From: a virus | Length of the DNA stretch: 37,690 bases | Virus record (IMG/VR): IMGVR_UViG_3300047495_000027 | Location: 1 to 37,690 of that record | Strand: one strand, 5' to 3' | Part shown: positions 15,465-23,788 of the stretch, one piece after another | Numbering within the stretch: the stretch's first letter is position 1 | Layout: every line of letters starts with the position of its first letter | Notes under the pieces: model-generated | Told to the model about the DNA's origin: nothing | The model's input: only the letters and a program-made list of their open reading frames with translations | The model's database searches: none | Made by a program: the position numbers and the translations under genes

Positions 15465-16180
15465 TGGCAACCGCCAACGATCTGATCAAACTGGCACTTA
15501 AACAGGTTGGTGTGATCGCTGTTGGCGAAACGGCAGCAGCCGAAGACGTGAACGATGCCCTGACATTGCTTAACAGCATGTTGGGGCAATGGTCACGCAA
15601 GCGCTGGCTGACCTACCACTTGCAGGAAACTGCGGTGGTAGGCACCGGTGCGCTTAGTTACACGGTCGGTATTGGCGGAGCGTTTAATATTACCCAGCCT
15701 GACCGGCTGGAAGATGCGTTTGTTAGATTGCTAAATACGACCGGCACAAACCAAGTCGATTATCCGCTGACCATTTTGGAAAGCCGGCAGGACTACGATC
15801 AGATTGCCCTCAAATCCCTGCAATCACTGCCGCAATTTGTCTTTTATGACGCCAATTATCCGATGGGTAATCTATATGTCTGGCCTTTGCCGACAAGCCT
15901 GTATGAAGTGCATATCCTGACCAAAGCACCTCTGAACGGGTTTACGGCACTTAGTCAGGTGATCAACATTGCCCCTGAATACATGGAAGCGCTTTATTAC
16001 AATCTGGCTTGCCGGTTACGGGCGCAGTACCGGTTGCCGCCGGATGATAGTCTGGTTGGCTTGGCACGCGCGGCTTTGGCGACGATCCGGGCCGAGAATA
16101 CGGCCATTCCGAACCTGCGAATTCCGCAGACCTTGCTTGGGATCGGCGGGCGCTACAACATTTACAGCGATAACAACTGA
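15464..16180 (+). CDS. Head-to-tail adaptor / tail accessory factor, P22 gp4-like
   Basis: 238 aa. The N-terminus (TANDLIKLALKQVGVIAVGETAAAEDVNDALTLLNSMLGQWSRKRW) is the hallmark of the P22 gp4 family, which forms the dodecameric ring under the portal. It is longer than P22 gp4 (166 aa), with an extra beta-rich middle (LPTSLYEVHILTKAPLNGF). It is coupled to neighbours on both sides by overlapping stop/start codons. Confidence 0.9.
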   Translation: MATANDLIKLALKQVGVIAVGETAAAEDVNDALTLLNSMLGQWSRKRWLTYHLQETAVVGTGALSYTVGIGGAFNITQPDRLEDAFVRLLNTTGTNQVDYPLTILESRQDYDQIALKSLQSLPQFVFYDANYPMGNLYVWPLPTSLYEVHILTKAPLNGFTALSQVINIAPEYMEALYYNLACRLRAQYRLPPDDSLVGLARAALATIRAENTAIPNLRIPQTLLGIGGRYNIYSDNN

Positions 16181-17607
16181 TGCGGGCGGCACTGGATGTC
16201 GGGGCATATCAGGCTCGTAGCCGGATCGCCAGTGCGCAGAGATGCGTCAATTTGTATGCCGAGACAAACCCTGAAGATGCGCCCGTCAAGTTTACTTATT
16301 ATCCGGCACCGGGCCATACATTGCTGGCAGCTTGCCCGACCCCCGGAATAGCCAGAGGTCACTATCGCACCAGCCAAGGCACGGAATATGCCGCAGTTGG
16401 TATGTTTCTTTATTCGATCGGCACCAGTGCTGTCTGGACGCAACTGGGCATGATTAGCAATCTGACAACGCCGGTCGATATGACCGACAACGGCACCACG
16501 CTGATTGTAGTCGATGGGACGGTAACCGGTGGCTGGCAGGTGACATTGGCGACCAATGCATTCAGCCAGATTACCGATCCTAATTTTCTTGGCGGTGTCA
16601 GATGCGATTTTATTGACACTTATTTTATGATTAACCAGCCGAATACGCCGAACTGGTATATCAGCCTATCGAATTCGGCAGCCTTCGACTCTCTGGATTT
16701 CGCTGGCAAGACTGGTTATTCAGACGGGATCAGTGGGGTCATTGCCCTGCATGATGAGGCATGGCTGATCGGTAATCTGACAACGGAAGTCTGGTATAAT
16801 TCCGGCGCTTCCAATTTCACGTTTCAGAAACAGGCCGGCGTTTTTATCCATCACGGCTGCATCGCGCCGTACTCGATCTGCAAGCAGGATCAGGCGATTT
16901 ACTATGTGAGCCAGGATGAGCAGGGCCAAGGCATACTCGCCAAGACTGTGCCATATGAACAGACCCGCATATCGACCCACGCGATAGAAGCGCAGCTGGC
17001 GACCTATCCGACGCTCGCCGACTGTATTGCTTATTGCTGGCAGCAAAACGGGCATAGTTTCGTGACGTTCGATTTTCCAACGGCGGATAAAAGCTGGACG
17101 TTCGATGAATCGACCCAGCAATGGCATGAGAGAGTATCGATCGATAGTAATGGGAATGAACATCGGCCTGTTGGAGCATTTATCATAAATTGCTACAATC
17201 AAAATCTATGCCTCGATCATGCAACCGGCGCTCTTTATCGGCTTGATCAAACCAATTTTACCGATAATGGCATGGCAGTTGTTCGAAGGCGGGGATTTCC
17301 GCATAATCTGGAAGATGGAAAACGGGTGTTCTATACGAATTTCGTTGCCGATCTGGATTGCGGACAGGTTGCCGCGACCTTGAGCAGTAACCAACCGCAA
17401 ATCTACCTGCGCCGGAGCAAGGATCGCGGCTATAGCTGGACGGATGCGACAGGCAGGCCGATGGGATCGACGGGCCAGTACAATGTGCGGCCTTCGTGGT
17501 GGCGCATGGGGATGGCCCCGGACATGGTGTTCGAGTTGTTCTGGTCGATTAATTCTTTTACGGCGCTAAATGGCGCTTTTGTGCAGTTCGATAGTGCCGA
17601 GACGTGA
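16180..17607 (+). CDS. Tail hub / packaged-DNA stabilisation protein, P22 gp10-like
   Basis: 475 aa, nearly the length of P22 gp10 (472). Features of the family are the N-terminal GAYQARSRIASAQRCVNLYAETNP, repeated beta-propeller-like strands in the middle (VIALHDEAWLIGNLTTEVWYN, KTWTFDESTQQWHE-like motif), and the C-terminal IYLRRSKDRGYSWTD with RPSWWRMG. It forms the hexameric hub under the gp4 ring and attaches the tailspikes. It follows gp4 directly, as in P22. Confidence 0.92.
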   Translation: MRAALDVGAYQARSRIASAQRCVNLYAETNPEDAPVKFTYYPAPGHTLLAACPTPGIARGHYRTSQGTEYAAVGMFLYSIGTSAVWTQLGMISNLTTPVDMTDNGTTLIVVDGTVTGGWQVTLATNAFSQITDPNFLGGVRCDFIDTYFMINQPNTPNWYISLSNSAAFDSLDFAGKTGYSDGISGVIALHDEAWLIGNLTTEVWYNSGASNFTFQKQAGVFIHHGCIAPYSICKQDQAIYYVSQDEQGQGILAKTVPYEQTRISTHAIEAQLATYPTLADCIAYCWQQNGHSFVTFDFPTADKSWTFDESTQQWHERVSIDSNGNEHRPVGAFIINCYNQNLCLDHATGALYRLDQTNFTDNGMAVVRRRGFPHNLEDGKRVFYTNFVADLDCGQVAATLSSNQPQIYLRRSKDRGYSWTDATGRPMGSTGQYNVRPSWWRMGMAPDMVFELFWSINSFTALNGAFVQFDSAET

Positions 17608-17969
17608 GCAACTTTATTGGTTTTCCGAATATCAGCGCGCCGTTTGTCGATCAGCAGGGTCGCATAACTCTTTCATGGTTAAGGTTCTTACAGGCGATCT
17701 TCCAAAGGTCGGGTGGCACCACCGGGAGCATTTCGGATGCGCCGGCTGTCGTTGTTACGCCGACAGGTTCTCCTTTTACTTTTACGGCGACCGCAACGGG
17801 GAGCTTGCTGGTATCTGGTGGAGGGGTTAGCAAAATGACTTTCACGCGAGATGGGGTAAATTTTTATAAAGTCGGGCATTTTTATTGCGCTCATCCGGTC
17901 GATACAAACGATAGTCTGATAATCACCTATCCCTATGGTGCGCCGACAATGGTGTTCATACCGACATGA
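17604..17969 (+). CDS. Small tail-region protein, 121 aa, in the tail-needle position
   Basis: The GTG start overlaps the gp10 stop. The N-terminus (SNFIGFPNISAPFVDQQGRITLSWLRFLQ) looks like a conserved short phage tail peptide. The rest is beta-rich (FTFTATATGSLLVSGGGVS). P22 has the trimeric coiled-coil needle gp26 (233 aa) at this site; this protein is half as long and shows no coiled coil. It may be a different plug protein or a fibre-attachment piece. The stop overlaps the next start as ATGA. Confidence 0.7.
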   Translation: MSNFIGFPNISAPFVDQQGRITLSWLRFLQAIFQRSGGTTGSISDAPAVVVTPTGSPFTFTATATGSLLVSGGGVSKMTFTRDGVNFYKVGHFYCAHPVDTNDSLIITYPYGAPTMVFIPT

Positions 17970-18550
17970 TCAGCCGTCATTTCAACGCGGAGGAAATCAA
18001 CAAGGTTTGCAACGATCCAAGTGTCAAGCCGTGGTTGCTCATTCCGGGCATTGAAGAAGTGGATATCAGCCATTTCGCAGCCGATGACCGAAATTACATT
18101 CTCATGGGTGACGGCGGCGGGTGCTGGCTTCATTACCGCTTCACCGGCATCTATGAAGGCCATGTAGTGTTTGTCGATGGCAAGCGTAGCAAGGCAGCCC
18201 ATCAAACGACGGGCGAGGCTTTGCGATACATGTTCGTGCAGACGGACTGCATGGAAATCTACCTGCGCATACCAGGAAGTAATCTTAATGCCCAGAAATG
18301 GGCCGAGGCATTTGGCTTCAGTTTCGATTATTCGCGGCTTGCGTGGCCGGAATTGGATGGGCTGGGCGCTTTGCAGTACTATTCGATGACTTTCAACGAC
18401 TGGTTACGCAGCCTGGCAGGCGGCGAAGACCAAAAGCGCGAGGCCATATTTCAGGCCATGCTGGAGCATGGGCAGACGGACAAAGGATTTTACCTCTACA
18501 ACAAATGGGCGTTGCTGGTTGGCAAGCCCTTTCGGCAAAGGGTGCAATAA
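17966..18550 (+). CDS. P22 gp14-like protein (DUF2824, GNAT-like)
   Basis: 194 aa with the order and motifs of the DUF2824 family, which includes P22 gp14: GVWLHYRFTGIYEGHVVF-like segment at ~53-70, KAAHQTTGEALRYMF, TDCMEIYLRIPGSNLNAQKWAEAFGF. The pattern resembles an acetyltransferase-like fold (a strand-rich core with N-AxxxAxxxGF at the end). P22 gp14 is annotated as a head-assembly or ejection-related protein; its enzymatic activity is not established. The position before the ejection genes matches P22. Confidence 0.82.
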   Translation: MISRHFNAEEINKVCNDPSVKPWLLIPGIEEVDISHFAADDRNYILMGDGGGCWLHYRFTGIYEGHVVFVDGKRSKAAHQTTGEALRYMFVQTDCMEIYLRIPGSNLNAQKWAEAFGFSFDYSRLAWPELDGLGALQYYSMTFNDWLRSLAGGEDQKREAIFQAMLEHGQTDKGFYLYNKWALLVGKPFRQRVQ

Positions 18551-19342
18551 ATGGCGACACTAGCAACAGCATTTGAAGGCTCACAAGCCGTTGGCTCGGA
18601 AACTAGTAGTGCACAACAGGCACAGGCAGCGGAAACTGGTGGAGAAACGAACGCCCAAAACCAGTTAACTGGTGGTCTTAGTAATGCCAATAACGCTCTT
18701 AATACCGATTACGGAGTGGCAAACAATCTGCTGACTTCTTTCACCAATCAGGCGACCGGCCAGCTTACGCCATATCAGGCGACCGGTACGGCTGCCAATA
18801 CCCAGCTCTCCAATCTTCTGGGCTATGGTTCAGCTGGTGCCGGTGGTATGGAAAGCACTCTGGAAAACACTCCGGGCTACCAGTTCGCCTTGACGCAAGG
18901 TTTGAAGGCCGCGCAAAACAATGCAACCAGTACGGGTCTGGGTGTCTCTGGGAGCGCCCTAAAGGGTGCCGAACAGTATGCAACTGGCTTGGCCGATCAG
19001 ACCTACCAGCAGCAAGTCGGAGATACCTACAACGCCGCTAATATGGGGTTGAATGCCGCGACGAATTCGGCGGGTATTTATGCCCAGACTGGTGGAAATC
19101 TTTACAATGGCACGAATGCTTTAGGGACTAACCTAAGCAACAACTATCTGACTGCCGCAACGCAGGGTGCCAACTACAACAACGAGCTTGGTCAGTCGCT
19201 GGCCGGTCAGTACAACCTCATTGGCAATGCGAATGCCACGGCGGATTATGCGGGGGCGCAGTCTGCGCAGCAGGATCAGAAGGAATTGTTAAGCATGTAT
19301 AGTTCCGGTGGATTTAGTGGTGGCGGTAAAGGGAGCAAATAA
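18551..19342 (+). CDS. DNA ejection protein, P22 gp7-like by position
   Basis: 263 aa, Ala-, Gly-, Asn-, Gln- and Thr-rich, with almost no charged clusters. Helical repeats include NTPGYQFALTQGLKAAQNNA and GVSGSALKGAEQYATGLADQTYQQQVGD, a motif common in phage internal/ejection proteins. A Gly/Ser-rich tail ends the protein. It stands where P22 gene 7 stands (14-7-20-16). Such proteins leave the particle with the DNA and help build the transenvelope channel. Confidence 0.78.
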   Translation: MATLATAFEGSQAVGSETSSAQQAQAAETGGETNAQNQLTGGLSNANNALNTDYGVANNLLTSFTNQATGQLTPYQATGTAANTQLSNLLGYGSAGAGGMESTLENTPGYQFALTQGLKAAQNNATSTGLGVSGSALKGAEQYATGLADQTYQQQVGDTYNAANMGLNAATNSAGIYAQTGGNLYNGTNALGTNLSNNYLTAATQGANYNNELGQSLAGQYNLIGNANATADYAGAQSAQQDQKELLSMYSSGGFSGGGKGSK

Positions 19343-21003
19343 TGGCTGCATATATTCCTCAATCATCTGTAGTTCCGATTGGCAGCATGGCTGGCACGGA
19401 CATGTCTGGGGCGGTTGCTATCGGTCGGCAGGTTCAAGGGCAGAATGCCTTAGCCCAAGCTGCGAATGGTGCGGTCGATCCCACTACCGGACAAATCGAT
19501 CCTAATCAATTAGTCGCTAATGCAGCGCAAAGCGGTAATGGTTTGGCTATTGGTCAGGCAGCAGATTTGGCTGGAAAGCTGACCCAAAATCAGCAATCAG
19601 CGTTTAACCTGCACCAACAGGAAATTAACTCGGTTCTTAATAGTGTTGCAGCAGAAAACGATAACGCTGACATTGGGCAAACTATAAAGGATATTCAGGA
19701 TCATTTTGATAGATCGGCTGCCGCCGGAGCGGGCTATAGCCCGCAGCTTCAGGCAACGGTGATTAATCAGGCAACCCAAGCTGATGCAAATGGTCAACTA
19801 TCGGGTTGGCGGCAGAAAATGCGGGCACGTGCATTAGATGCGCAAGGCCAGATCAATTATCGGCAGGGAAATATCAGTCTTCAACAGAATGGGCCAAGTT
19901 TGGTTCCGGTTGCAACAAGTGGCCTTGGCGCTAGTGGATTACCAACGGTACAAGTTGGTACGGGATCAGTGCCGCTTGGGCTTACACCGGGTGAGGCTGC
20001 GTCGCTCGTGCAGCTTAAGAATACAGACGGTACGGTAGTTAATACCAATCTCGCCAACTATAACCATGGCCTTCCGGGGAATGGTGGATACACACCACCA
20101 GCTAATAACTTAGCCGCTGCCACGCAGCCATCTAGCTTAAACAATGTCACGCCAGTTTCCAATAACGCTGTTGCCAATCTTATGAGCAATGCGACAGCTG
20201 GAAGTGGGCCAGATACACCTAGAGTAAATCTGCCACCATTACCGGATTCGGCTACCAATGCAGCAGCCCAGACTGCGCCGGTCAGTCCCAATCAGGCGAT
20301 GGCTAATCGGTTTGGCGGGGTTGTGGGTGGAACGCCTCTTGGGGCACCAGAAGCAGCGGCAGCCTCGGCACAGCAATATAATGACGATGCCGCAAAAGCC
20401 AAAAACATTAATACAACCCTTCAACCGCTTCAAAAAGCTGTATCGCTCCTGAATAACACTCAAACTGGTCAAGGTGCGGAAACAATCAATAATGTTAAGG
20501 GCTGGTTAGCAGCGGTCGAAGGGCCAAACTCTCAAGTTTATAATCAGGTGAGTAACGCACAAGAATTGAAGAAATACCTTATACAAGGTGCGCAAAACCG
20601 TGCAGCTGCTTTTGGCCCTCAAACGAATGAAAACCTTACAACGACATTTGGTGGAAGTCCAAATATGGGTATGACCGATATGGCAGATGGAAATGTTATG
20701 AAGGCGAATATTTCCTTAATAAGAGCAGACAACGCGTTACCCTTACTTGCTAATCAGTTAGGTGTTTCTCCTGGTAATTATGTAAGTTGGGCTGCACAAC
20801 AAGCGCAACAGCTTGATCCACGAGCATTCGGCGCAGATTACATGACAAAAGCGCAAGTTCAGGCAATACCTGGCTATAATGCCAATCCACCAAAGATTGC
20901 CCCTGATAGTCCATACGCCAAGTTCCGTTCGTCTTATACGGTAGCGCACCAGCTTGGGTTGACGGGTAATGTCGGCTCTCAATTAGGGCAGCAAGGACAA
21001 TAA
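19342..21003 (+). CDS. DNA ejection protein, P22 gp20-like by position
   Basis: 553 aa, coupled to the previous gene (TAATG). It is Gln-, Asn- and Ala-rich with long amphipathic helices, e.g. AFNLHQQEINSVLNSVAAENDNADIGQTIKDIQDHF and LQPLQKAVSLLNNTQTGQGAETINNVKGWL. Weakly structured Pro/Thr/Asn linkers separate them. Direct sequence identity to P22 gp20 cannot be claimed by eye; size, composition and gene order support it. P22 gp20 is 471 aa. Confidence 0.75.
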   Translation: MAAYIPQSSVVPIGSMAGTDMSGAVAIGRQVQGQNALAQAANGAVDPTTGQIDPNQLVANAAQSGNGLAIGQAADLAGKLTQNQQSAFNLHQQEINSVLNSVAAENDNADIGQTIKDIQDHFDRSAAAGAGYSPQLQATVINQATQADANGQLSGWRQKMRARALDAQGQINYRQGNISLQQNGPSLVPVATSGLGASGLPTVQVGTGSVPLGLTPGEAASLVQLKNTDGTVVNTNLANYNHGLPGNGGYTPPANNLAAATQPSSLNNVTPVSNNAVANLMSNATAGSGPDTPRVNLPPLPDSATNAAAQTAPVSPNQAMANRFGGVVGGTPLGAPEAAAASAQQYNDDAAKAKNINTTLQPLQKAVSLLNNTQTGQGAETINNVKGWLAAVEGPNSQVYNQVSNAQELKKYLIQGAQNRAAAFGPQTNENLTTTFGGSPNMGMTDMADGNVMKANISLIRADNALPLLANQLGVSPGNYVSWAAQQAQQLDPRAFGADYMTKAQVQAIPGYNANPPKIAPDSPYAKFRSSYTVAHQLGLTGNVGSQLGQQGQ

Positions 21004-21004
21004 G

Positions 21005-23479
21005 ATGGATTATTCTCCACTGGACGATCAGATCAGCGGAACGGGTGATCAGACTAGTGATGCACAACCTGTTGCGTCTGCTCCAGTTACGCCCTCTCCG
21101 CTCGATGCGCAAGTATCCGATGCCTCGGCCAGCCAAGCTGTGCCTGTAATCATTGGAAACCCCCATACAACCGCGTTAGGCCCGCTTGCAACCATCGGGA
21201 TGAAAAGTGTGTCTAATGTTGTTGGTATCCCCCGTGGCATTATTGAGGGAACGGGTATGCTGGCTAATTACATAGCAAGAAAGACAGGCGCGAATGTAAC
21301 GCCTGATCAGCGGGATAGCCTCGATGATTGGGCTGCGCAGCACCTGCCTAGTTCCGATGAGGCCATGCAGACGTTTAACCATGCTACAGGCACAACTCCT
21401 TATCAGTTTCAAACGCCTGTCGGTCGAATTGCGGCTGCGGGTGCATCAGATGTTCTGCCAGCCTTACTAAGCCCTGTTGGCAATCCTATAACTAACGCCA
21501 TTACTGGGATGGCAGGTGGTAGTGCAGGGCAGACCGTGAATGAAGTTTTGCCGGGACACCCCGGATTAGCTGCTTTAGCATCTTTAGCCGCTGGCGGTGG
21601 TGTGCAGTTAGGAGCAGGCGGCGTAAATAAACTGAATAGTGCACTGAATGTTGAAAATTCTGCCAATCGAGCGGCAGCAGCTACTGTTGTCAAAGCATCG
21701 AGCCAAAGCCCGAATGAACTTATTTCTTCTATTCAATCTACTGCCCCAGATGATGGAATACAGCTTAGCTTGGGTGCGCAAACTGGCAACTATGGTTTGC
21801 AAAATGCAGAATATAATCTCCGGGCGACAGATGGCGTTGCAAACGATACGCGGGTTATGAACTCTGGAAACAACCAGATTTTCGACAAAAAGATCGATCG
21901 AATTGTTGCCGATCAGTCACCTGCCCCCACTGAAACAATGCCGCAGACAGTTCCTGCTACTGAAGTTCAGGGTGCAGTTAGTAATCTTGGGACAGGATTG
22001 CCTGCCGAGGATGCCGGTCAAGCTATCCAAAATCAGCTTACTGCAAATCTCAACGCTGCAAAAACTGCACGGCAGACTGCTTTTCAGCCTTATGAAGATG
22101 CAGTAAAGAACAGTTCTGCCACTGTTGATCTAACGCCTGTTGTTCAACGGCTTGACGATCAGATTGCTGGAAGTAGTGGCGAACGGCTTGCTGCCTTACA
22201 AAAAGCAAGAGCACAATTTGCACCGCCGCAAGGGGCTATCCCCGCAAATCCTCCAGCCCCGACTGTAGCAACAATCTTGGGGCCGGATGGTCAACCGATA
22301 GCTTCCAATATCGAGACATCGTTAGGGCCGACCAATATTAACCATGCACAACAGGTTCTGGAAAACTTGGGCGATGCAGCAGATAGCTTCCCTATAGGAA
22401 GCAAACAGCAGCAAGCTGTTATTGCTGTACGCAAGGACTTGTCCCAGCATCTTCAGGATAATGCTCCTTTGGTGATGGATCGCAACAATGCGTATGCAAA
22501 TCTGAGCCAGCCCTTAGACATTTTTACAAAACCGAATGAGGGCAGCGGTGTAATCAGTTCGATTGTCGCGAAAGATAAGAACGGTGATTTTACCGGGCCA
22601 GTCCCAAGTGCCATTCCCGACAAGATCATGACAGGCCAAGGCGTTCCTGAGAAGATGGCCGATTACATGCAGGCGCATGGCAACGATCCAGCGGCACAAA
22701 TTCCTTTACAGCAGCACATTACCCAGCAAATTAATGACAATGCCATTAATGACGATGGTACTCTTAATCAGGCTGCTTTCAACAAGATCACAGGCAAGTA
22801 CGGAACAGCTTTAGATCAAATGCCAGAGTATCAGGCCAAGCTACAAGCTATTCAGGATGCAGAAAATAGCCGTCAGACCTTACAGGCGGCTGAAAATGCG
22901 AGAGCAGCAGCCGCACAAACTAAACAAGACTTGCTTAGCGATCTGGATACGAAGTTTAGAACCCATGAATTGGATCAGAGCGGTAACAACATAATAGGGA
23001 TGAAATTTACCAACTTTATCAGAGGAAATGACGATCTCATTAGGGGCGTTTTAGGTGATACACATGCTGATGTTTTAAATAACATTGCCGACACGATTGA
23101 ACAGCAACAGCAGCCTAATTGGGCGAAAGCTTCCGGCACAAGCGGCACGGCCCAAACAGCGACAAATCCGAATGGATCAGTGTTAAAATCACTAAGCCGC
23201 CTTTATATAACTAACGCACTTGGTGCAGCCGGAGCTTTTCTGACTAAAAATCCCTTGGTTCAAAGTGCGGCAAACGTAGCTGGTTTAGCCAAAAATGTTA
23301 TTGAGCAGCAGCGGGCTGAGCAAACACAAAAACAGGTTGCTAATCTTCTTTTGCAACGCACCAATGTTGTACCATTTCTCAAGCAGTATACCCAGCAGCC
23401 ACAGACAAGCGGTAATCTGCTTCAGTCAGCCCTCGTACCGAGCATCGCGCCCGTTGTGAACCAGCTTACCTCGCAGTGA
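21005..23479 (+). CDS. DNA ejection protein, P22 gp16-like by position
   Basis: 824 aa, last of three ejection genes. The first ~110 residues are Ser/Ala/Pro-rich. Hydrophobic Gly/Ala-rich helices follow (LLSPVGNPITNAITGMAGGSAGQTVNEVLPGHPGLAALASLAAGGG), which could enter membranes. Long Gln/Asn/Ala-rich coiled regions make up the remainder. P22 gp16 (609 aa) can insert into membranes and is needed for DNA transfer. A minus-strand gene overlaps its last ~50 bp. Confidence 0.75.
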   Translation: MDYSPLDDQISGTGDQTSDAQPVASAPVTPSPLDAQVSDASASQAVPVIIGNPHTTALGPLATIGMKSVSNVVGIPRGIIEGTGMLANYIARKTGANVTPDQRDSLDDWAAQHLPSSDEAMQTFNHATGTTPYQFQTPVGRIAAAGASDVLPALLSPVGNPITNAITGMAGGSAGQTVNEVLPGHPGLAALASLAAGGGVQLGAGGVNKLNSALNVENSANRAAAATVVKASSQSPNELISSIQSTAPDDGIQLSLGAQTGNYGLQNAEYNLRATDGVANDTRVMNSGNNQIFDKKIDRIVADQSPAPTETMPQTVPATEVQGAVSNLGTGLPAEDAGQAIQNQLTANLNAAKTARQTAFQPYEDAVKNSSATVDLTPVVQRLDDQIAGSSGERLAALQKARAQFAPPQGAIPANPPAPTVATILGPDGQPIASNIETSLGPTNINHAQQVLENLGDAADSFPIGSKQQQAVIAVRKDLSQHLQDNAPLVMDRNNAYANLSQPLDIFTKPNEGSGVISSIVAKDKNGDFTGPVPSAIPDKIMTGQGVPEKMADYMQAHGNDPAAQIPLQQHITQQINDNAINDDGTLNQAAFNKITGKYGTALDQMPEYQAKLQAIQDAENSRQTLQAAENARAAAAQTKQDLLSDLDTKFRTHELDQSGNNIIGMKFTNFIRGNDDLIRGVLGDTHADVLNNIADTIEQQQQPNWAKASGTSGTAQTATNPNGSVLKSLSRLYITNALGAAGAFLTKNPLVQSAANVAGLAKNVIEQQRAEQTQKQVANLLLQRTNVVPFLKQYTQQPQTSGNLLQSALVPSIAPVVNQLTSQ

Positions 23480-23653
23480 GCCGCCTCGTATCCTGCCGGT
23501 AACCACCAAGTCCAATACCCTCAGAAAAAGCCAAAAAAATAGGCACAAAAGGTAAATATCCGGCAACGGCGATCCTGGTGGTTGCAAGGTAATCAGGAAC
23601 AGGAATGTTGCAGGAAACAAGCTTAGCAAAGCTAGTCGGTCAGCCCAGATCAT
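23426..23653 (-). CDS. Small two-helix membrane protein on the opposite strand, 75 aa
   Basis: The preferred ATG at 23653 has GAGGG seven bases upstream; an in-frame ATG at 23665 is an alternative. Two hydrophobic segments are clear, LALLSLFPATFLFLITL and IYLLCLFFWLFLRVLDLVV, followed by a basic tail. The pattern WADRLALL ... LFLRVLDL resembles short membrane proteins I have seen in phages and prophages of proteobacteria. It is the only minus-strand gene inside the late block and has a promoter candidate. In P22 this gap holds the immI/sieA genes, so a superinfection-exclusion or other moron role is possible but unproven. Confidence 0.58.
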   Translation of the reverse strand: MIWADRLALLSLFPATFLFLITLQPPGSPLPDIYLLCLFFWLFLRVLDLVVTGRIRGGSLRGKLVHNGRDARYEG

Positions 23654-23679
23654 CGTAACCCTCATAGAAAACGGATAAC

Positions 23680-23708
23680 ACTATGGCCTCTTTCATTCCC
23701 CCTGGCAA
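23680..23708 (-). promoter_or_regulatory. Possible minus-strand promoter for the small membrane gene
   Basis: Read on the minus strand, TTGCCA (23708-23703) and CATAGT (23685-23680) are 17 bp apart. Transcription would start near 23673, about 20 nt before the preferred start codon. It overlaps the ghost tailspike start on the other strand. Confidence 0.35.
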
Positions 23709-23739
23709 GCAAGATAGTGATTGGCGCGAAAAAAATTAA
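23683..23739 (+). pseudogene. Ghost of a tailspike start (18 codons)
   Basis: The frame reads MASFIPPGKQ and then diverges to a stop. The intact tailspike gene 106 bp downstream begins MASFIPPGRQ: nine of ten residues match, while the DNA differs at several wobble positions. This is most simply the left-over 5' end of a former tailspike gene, broken when a different tailspike allele recombined in. It is preceded by CGGA and could still be translated as a short peptide. Confidence 0.7.
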
Positions 23740-23749
23740 GATTTAAACT
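23721..23749 (+). promoter_or_regulatory. Possible promoter for the tailspike gene
   Basis: TTGGCG (23721-23726) and TAAACT (23744-23749) are separated by 17 bp in an AT-rich stretch. It would allow the tailspike to be transcribed separately from the long late operon. Confidence 0.35.
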
Positions 23750-23788
23750 GATTCTTCAACGTAAACAAACAACCTCTTAGGAGATACA

